In this document: positions 50,171 through 56,683 of the stretch, piece after piece
How the letters are laid out: each line of letters starts with the position of its first letter
Position numbering within the stretch: position 1 is the stretch's first letter
DNA from: Purshia tridentata
Lineage: Eukaryota > Streptophyta > Magnoliopsida > Rosales > Rosaceae
Direction of reading: 5' to 3'
Length of the DNA: 56,683 bases
Assembly (NCBI GenBank): GCA_003254885.1
Contig: QANT01008741.1
Location: forward strand, 1-56,683
The notes under the pieces: model-generated
The model's database searches: none
The model's input: the letters and a program-made list of their open reading frames with translations, nothing else
Told to the model about the DNA's origin: nothing
Position numbers and translations under genes: made by a program

Positions 50171-50775
50171 AATTGAGAATTTGATAACTTTATTAAACGT
50201 GTAAACACATATTTATACAGCCCCTAAACTTAGTATACAAGCAAGAGAATGATTGGTGAACAAGAATACAATAAACACATGAGCAAGCAACATATCCTAA
50301 CTCTAGTAGGAATACAAAACCCTATCGAGTTAGAAAACCTTCTTTAACAAGTCATGGCCAATAAGAAACGGTTTCATCAGACTCTCCCAAAACAAATAAT
50401 TAGTTTTAGTGAGCTTGAGGAAGGTTGCCACATGAGGGTTAGATAGAGAGAAAAAAGAGGCGGATGAGCCAATGAAAGTAAGTTAAGCAATAGTGGCGAT
50501 TTAGGTGAGTGAGATAGATAAAGGGGTCGGCTAGGATTAGGATAGAAAAGGAAAATAAACCATTATTTCGTTAGAATTAACTTATAATACTATGAATAAA
50601 TTGAGAATTGAATAATTTTATTAAACGTGTAAACACATATTTATATAGTTCTAAACTTAGTATACAAGCAAGAGAATGCTCGGTGAATAAGAATACAATA
50701 AAACATGAGCAAGCAACCTATCCTAACTCTAGTAGGAATACAAAACCCTATAGAGCTAGAAGACCTTCTTTAAGA
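50171..50775. repeat. Direct repeat of about 178 bp with 250-bp spacer
   Basis: Copy 1 (50171-50348) and copy 2 (50599-50775) share aattgagaat, ttattaaacgtgtaaacaca, cttagtatacaagcaagaga and ctctagtaggaatacaaaac, with a handful of substitutions and small indels. There is no tRNA primer-binding site phrase and no TG..CA end, so it is not a convincing miniature LTR element. Confidence 0.85.
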
Positions 50776-51004
50776 TATACTTTGTCGTTTACAGACTACC
50801 AGTCCATCACCAGCAGCAAAAGATTTGGAGTAATCACAAAGCCAACTACACCCTTTTTGTACGACTCTACGAGACAAAACCAAGAAAAGGAAAGGGTATA
50901 TTCCAAGCATCAACTTCACATCAAGGCTTGTCGCATGACTCACATGTGCTATGATAAAAAAAAGGAATAATTAGAACAAAAAAAGAAAAGCATATTCAAA
51001 TTCA

Positions 51005-51190
51005 GGCAAAGAATTAAATTTCAAAAATTTTTTTGAAATTTTTATTTTTATGAGGTCTTGAAATTATCAAAATTTTGTTAAAAGTTTCAATTGTTTTAAT
51101 CTAAATTTTCATCGAAATCGAAATTTTGTCAAAATTACCTTTAAAATTTTTTTCAATTATCGAAATTTTATTGAAATTGAAAATGTAATT
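51005..51190. repeat. Degenerate gaaattt/aaatttc-rich repeat
   Basis: Repeated variants of aaattttc, gaaattttg and tcgaaatttt over about 185 bp. It resembles, in a more decayed form, the array at the left window edge. Confidence 0.5.
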
Positions 51191-54100
51191 TCTTAAATCT
51201 AGGACGATATGAATGAAAATACATTTTAGATGGGAATTGTAAAGTGTAAGTGACAGCTGGCCCAGTTGGGACTGGCAGGCCCGAAATGACATGACCAACG
51301 ATGAGGCCTTTAAAATGCCGTCAAGCCCATGCCATGACGACATGTCAACCACAAGGTTTTGGAATCCGATGCTCTGGATACTTTGCGTCAGTCGATCTGA
51401 CAGTGGGCTTGGCCCATCTTGTGGGGCCCACGGACCCACTAATAGAGAACTGAAGGTCCACGGCCCACACCACGTGTTGGAATGTTAAAGCAAAACTTCG
51501 TTGCAGTCGCCACGCCTTGTTTCTGATTGACAATGATTGACCATGAGGGGCACGTTAAAATGTCTTCATATAATTTCTCTCTTTTTTTTTTTTTTGGTAA
51601 ATANTTTTGGTAAATAATGTCTTTATATCATTTCATTTGCCTAATGGGATATGGCTATTATGGGTCTTTTCATTTTTATGTTAGCCAAAATTTGGGAAGT
51701 AAGTAAATGTAAGTACACATAGGTCGGTGGCTGAGCAACTATGGTTGACAGCAAATTTGTGCTAAAAGGCTTTGTACGAATATATGTTTAATTTCAAAAA
51801 AAAATATTTTTCTCTTTACTTGTTACTATGTAATTTTTAATTTCAGCTATGTAAGTATTTCTTATCACCTATTTGTATGATTATATTTAAGAAAATGTAG
51901 TTTAATCTTAGCCCATACTGCCTTAAAATGAATCCTATAATTCCCTTCTTATTGTTTCACTTTTAATTCGAACCGGTGTATTACAAATTCAGTGATTTTA
52001 TTTGGGGTTTAAAATTGAATGATAGGACTCAAAATTTTAAAAACAATCCTTATAATTGTAAAAGGAAAATTGAGATAAAAATAATCAAAAAATCTTCTCC
52101 TTTTCTTAACAATTCTTATTTTTTTAGTTGTCTTAGTTCATTGAGTCACTCTCTAAATCTTAGAGAGGGTTTGTCTAGAGTTCCAACTCTTGTTTAATTT
52201 TGGTGTCTTGAGTCCATTTCATGTTCATAGAGAGGGTTTATTTAGGGTATTATCCATAAAGATGAACTCTAGTTAGTTTATTGTTGGTTTATTTTCTAGT
52301 TGTTTTGCAGGGTTGGATGGTGCTTTATTTCAATCTCATTTTAGGGGTAGGTGGTGCATGTGTGATTTTGTAATTCGCACGGAGAGGTTGTGGTGGTTAT
52401 GAATTAATCTCTTGGTTGTATTAATTGCTTCTCCCCAACAAGTAGAGATATTAGTGCTTTTGCACAAGATCTAGTTTGTCTTGAGTGCTGAGTTTTCTTT
52501 TATCCTTATATTTCTTGACGATATATACAAGAGAACCTAGTATTTGACAGGCACCTTTTGAGAAAGGTTAAGAGAGTTTAAATTCAATTTTCAAAGGTTA
52601 GATAAACCCACACTTGTTTAATTTGGACTTCCTCGGCCTGGAGTTGCGGGTTTCCTCGTTCTATTGATTTTGTAAATTAATGGCATAATATATAAGATTA
52701 TATGGTGATCTGATCGTAGCCTTTTGTTGGTTTATTTTTAATACTTTTCTCTCTTTTTCCTGTTTGAGCAGCTGCAGGACTTAGTCGAGTCTCTCAATTT
52801 CTGAAAAACCAACAAAGTTATATATCAAAGTCATAGAAGGTTCCTCTCAGTGATGGGCTGGAGCCTTTATAAGACAATTCACAAACATGGACATGAAGTA
52901 CTCGTCCCAAAAAAGAATGAAAGCATAGGATTTGGATATTTTGAGTTATACTTATTATTTCTACTCCTTTCAATTCTAGTTATATATATTGCAAAATTTT
53001 ATAATTGTGAATATTCATGAATATGATTTAATATATACATTCTCATTAAGTGTATATAAATTTAAACCCTAGCCAAAACAAGCTAAGAGAAAATTCATAA
53101 GTCTCCCAACTAAGTACTTGGTTCAAATGGTCTTACATTATAACCTGTTTTATTAAATGCCACTATAATTAGTCATACTCGATCAGCTGTTTTTTATACA
53201 TATTGAGAGCTATGGGATCTTTCTATGGACCACTTTTACAAAAGATCCTTTTCGTTGTGGCATGTGCTTTACATATGATCAATGTGATTGTTCTCTATTT
53301 TTTTATGGATGGTGAAAGTTTTTTATTTTATATTTTTATGGATACTTGTTCTCAATTTTTATTTCCTAAAGCGTTTGTTGCACACAAATTGGATAATGTT
53401 TTCTTTGGCCAGAAAATTGGATAAGGGTTTGAATTTGAGAGAGATCGAAGTGTTTTCTCACTATCTTCAAAGTCTCTCTCTTTGCTAGTAGCTACCATGC
53501 ATATTTTGGACCTATTTTTCAATTAATAATATAAGATAGTTAATAATTAAAACAAAAAGAAAAAAAAAAGTGAATGTGCCCCTAAATTAGATGGTAATTA
53601 CAATCTAATTTTTCCCTCGCACATAATAATTTCTAGCTACAAGTTTTATGTACCGATCCAGTTGCTTTTCTTACACACATTGTTGTGAGCAAGGAAGAAT
53701 TGGCTTTCATATGAGTTATATACTTGTAACTCCAATTATATACTTGAATAGTAGTTTGTCTATAAAATCCTAACTCATACCTAATATTCCATTCCAAGTG
53801 CAAACCCAAGTATTTGCCTTAATTTGGTAAGTTTATGAATTCTAGGGCAACCTGTGTAACCCAAAATTACGTGAAGAGCTACATGGACTTGAGAAAAATT
53901 TGTACCAAAGTTAAGTTTTGAATGTCAGACACAAGTGTTTGGAATGAAGCATTCCCCACTGCCCATGATGAAGTCGAAAATTGTTATGACTTTGAAAAGA
54001 AGCAAGTAAAAAGAAAAGACATGTACAAGCCGCAAAAGTTCCTCCTCATCACTTTTAAAAGGAGAAAGGCCAAGGGGGGGTCGCGAAAATTGTCCTAGCC

Positions 54101-56683
54101 CTGACTTTGGAACAAAAAAGAGATGCTTTTGGGAATCAAAGGACCATTCCAAGCACTATCTTGCCAAGACATGTTGTGGACAGGAAAGGGTTTCCCATTG
54201 AAAGCTCACTTGGCCTCATTTCAAACTCGATCTGCAATTTATATCACTCTCCATTTTAACATTCAGTGAGATTCCTCATGTCATCATTTCTTGCTTTTCC
54301 AATTTTCACTTTCTTTCTTTTTCCTTTTCCTTGCTTCACTTTCTTTCTCACTTTCTTTTTCATTTCTGTCAGCAAAATTGGTAATTACCTTTCTTTCTTT
54401 ATTTTCCTCCTGCTTACTGTCATAAAGAGATAACAAAACTTGAAGTTCTTTATTGGTACTCTCGATCCTTTTGGCTTTTGGATTGTAACCATGGTCTATA
54501 TTAAACTTTAATTTCCCGGACACTTTTTCTTTTTTATTTACTGCCACTTGGATAGTCGGATCCACCACAATATTATTATTGTTATCTTTAGCTTAAACTT
54601 CACTATCATCAATCATATGTTGGTATTGAACTATTGATGTTGCTAAGTATTTTTTAATATAAAACAAAGCAAGGGAGCTCCTAGAACACATGTCAATATA
54701 ATGAAAATCTTCAAAACTCTTCCTTTCTTTTGGGGTTAGCAGCTATATGGATTATGACAATGAAATAAAAACTTGTTGGAGTATACACATATATGGCGCC
54801 CTAGACCAAATAATAAATTTCTTAATCTATATGTATAAGAGATGTTCTATTATTGGACAATATGACATATATTATATTTATACATTAGACATGTCAATAT
54901 ATATGATCATTAATTTTTAATCAAATATGCAATCTAACAACAATGTACGTATTCTTTTTTGAGCCGTGGTTGGATAAAAATTTACAATCAATATGACACA
55001 CAATTTAATTTCTTATGATATTTTGAACTTCTTTTCTATTAAATCATTCCAAATTTCCATTGCCTTACTAAAATATATACTAATAGGTAAACCTTTTATC
55101 CTGTCTTTGTATGATGTTGAGCATCTTTTGAATGAGAGGGTCATAGACTTATAGTAACTATTGTTTTACTAAAACAATGTTGTAATAATTCAAAAGGGGT
55201 AACGACCTTATTGACCATGATATATTTTAATATAAGAGAAAATTAATGAAAGCCTTGAGGATGTGGATTTTGATGTGACAACATTTATGCAGTAGTTTTA
55301 TATCCAATAATCAAAAAGAGCTTTTAATAACAAAGCTCTATTATAATTAGGTAGGGGGAGAATTGTAAAGTGTGGTTAATTAGTGGGGAATAATAGTGAG
55401 GTCACCCTAAGCTAAATCATTCAGTTACCTTTTATAATTGCATGCATAGGTTCAACTAATTAAAGCAAGGCAATAAAAAGCACTTTAAGATGAAATTTAA
55501 TGTTGAATCCTAGCTTTAGGAGAGGGAGCCGAGCCAGTGTATATGATTGCTGGTCCAATTTTTGCACAAGGCAAAATCCAATCTAGTTTTCTGTGCCCAC
55601 CCACAAACCTAATGGCTAATATAAAAAGAATGCATGTGCCATTGTCGACAATATGTCTATTCCCTTTTCATTCTCTTACTTCAGGGGAATGCTACTTTAT
55701 ATATAGTTTTTCCTTCTTTGATTTTACGGCCATGATGTGCCTACTCTTTGATTTGAACCAACCATCAAACATTCACTTAAGCATTATTTTTGGTAGATTA
55801 CTTCATAACTAAAGTGCAATGCATGCATGCACCATTCATCATACATATATACCTTTCATTCCTACTAGTTGTTGCTCACAGAAAAATCTCACATAGAAAA
55901 TATAAGGTCTTACATAATGATTTATAAAGATTTAGACTATTCTTTTTGTACCTAACGATCTCATATACTTGTACGTCGTCTAATATGAATTGTCCACGTG
56001 TTAAACTTGAGTGACGCCACACATGTTAGAGGCGTGTTGAGACAATAATCTCAAACAGCGAAAATATGAGGAGTACATAAACCATGAAGAAATTTATGTA
56101 TTAATTCCAAAAACGCATTGGCAATAAAAAAAGTAACCAAAAATCGTATAAACCACTATACAATGTTATACTTTTTTAATATAGGACAACGTACACTTCA
56201 TTTTCATAGTTGGCATGGTAACTCTCTCTCATTCTCTCTCTCGGATAACGTTGAAAATTCCTTCTTTCTATAGTTGTACTATGCACTGAAATTCTTAATT
56301 TCCAAAATGGTACTTTGATTTCTTGTGTCTTCATTGGAATGAAAGGGCAAATTTGTCGCCGAGGTATAATATAATAATTCTAGGAACATATATATATATA
56401 TATAACCATGAAGTAGAAATCTACTCTCTTCAACTTCTTAACATTATAAAATTGTACTAGCTACCTACCCAAGTTCATTTTCATGCCTAATTATAAAAGA
56501 ACTAAATAAATCAATTATCCATTTTAGTTAACATATGGGAAATATGACAATATTAATATATATTTCATATAAAAGTGTGATTCGGTTTTCTTTTGAATTT
56601 TTGTACTATAGAATTATTATACCCTGCATAGTATATAAAAGATTGAAGCATATGAATAGGGTACGTTACTCTTAAAACAACTA

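Larger units (their letters stand above)
49475..56683. other. Intergenic region, no gene recognised
   Basis: 7.2 kb of AT-rich DNA. It holds a direct repeat (50171-50348 and 50599-50775), a gaaattt-rich degenerate stretch (51005-51190), an N in a homopolymer (51604), a GC-richer patch (51240-51490) without coding features, and a pyrimidine-rich tract (54290-54410). A 94-codon frame at 54284-54568 (minus) is Lys/Glu-rich because of that tract. 55890-56210 reads like a decayed dispersed repeat. No tRNA, protein gene or transposon enzyme was recognised. Confidence 0.5.

Noticed and set aside
50171..50775. TRIM (miniature LTR retrotransposon)
   Set aside because: No tRNA primer-binding site after copy 1, no polypurine tract just before copy 2, and no TG..CA ends.
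54284..54568. 94-codon Lys/Glu-rich frame
   Set aside because: Composition follows from a purine-rich tract on the minus strand; no other sign of a gene.
1..56683. CRISPR arrays, bacterial operons or viral gene modules
   Set aside because: All supported genes are plant nuclear genes with introns; the repeats seen are microsatellites, tandem duplications and foldback elements.

Overview
The window is nuclear DNA from a eudicot plant, probably a rosid. Evidence: strongly AT-rich intergenic DNA, multi-exon genes with GT-AG introns, plant-only families (CEP peptide hormones, patatin-like phospholipases, a PLS-class PPR protein, organellar MAP1D), many microsatellites and foldback elements. The species cannot be named from sequence alone. 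Three N stretches (10637, 19789-19802, 51604) sit in homopolymers and mark assembly gaps.

Layout. 1-16.8 kb: mostly intergenic, with two minus-strand genes for secreted C-terminally encoded peptides (CEP; two-domain precursor at 4219-4710, one-domain precursor at 11393-11755). A nest of foldback, MITE-like elements lies at 12.6-14.4 kb, upstream of the second CEP gene. 16.8-20.1 kb: six-exon membrane-anchored sulfotransferase (minus). 26.9-29.9 kb: seven-exon patatin-like phospholipase (plus), with a roughly 490-bp foldback element about 0.5 kb upstream of its ATG and an antisense LTR-like insert in intron 5. 30.5-34.9 kb: twelve-exon CTLH/CRA (RanBPM-like) protein (minus). 36.2-38.6 kb: second seven-exon patatin gene (minus). 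40.6-46.2 kb: ten-exon organellar methionine aminopeptidase of MAP1D type (minus). 46.4-49.3 kb: PPR gene (minus). 49.5-56.7 kb: intergenic, with short repeats only.

The most striking structure is at 45.3-49.5 kb. The promoter, exon 1, intron 1 and exon 2 of MAP1D (together the organelle-targeting leader) exist twice as direct repeats of about 1.0-1.1 kb, and the PPR coding body lies between them. The distal copy now supplies the promoter and targeting leader of the PPR protein. A deletion of about 54 bp removed the exon-2 splice donor in that copy, so the leader reads directly into the PPR body. Both spliced leaders stay open and in frame. I infer a new chimeric organellar PPR gene made by capture of a neighbour's transit-peptide module.

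The two patatin genes flank the CTLH gene in opposite orientation with four exons of identical length, so they look like an inverted duplicate pair. From memory of Arabidopsis, MAP1D lies beside a patatin cluster (At4g37040-At4g37070), and CEP5/CEP6 lie beside a CTLH gene (At5g66810-At5g66816). The window may therefore hold an ancestral block that Arabidopsis has split. Exon boundaries were worked out by hand from splice signals, reading phase and family similarity; no search was run.
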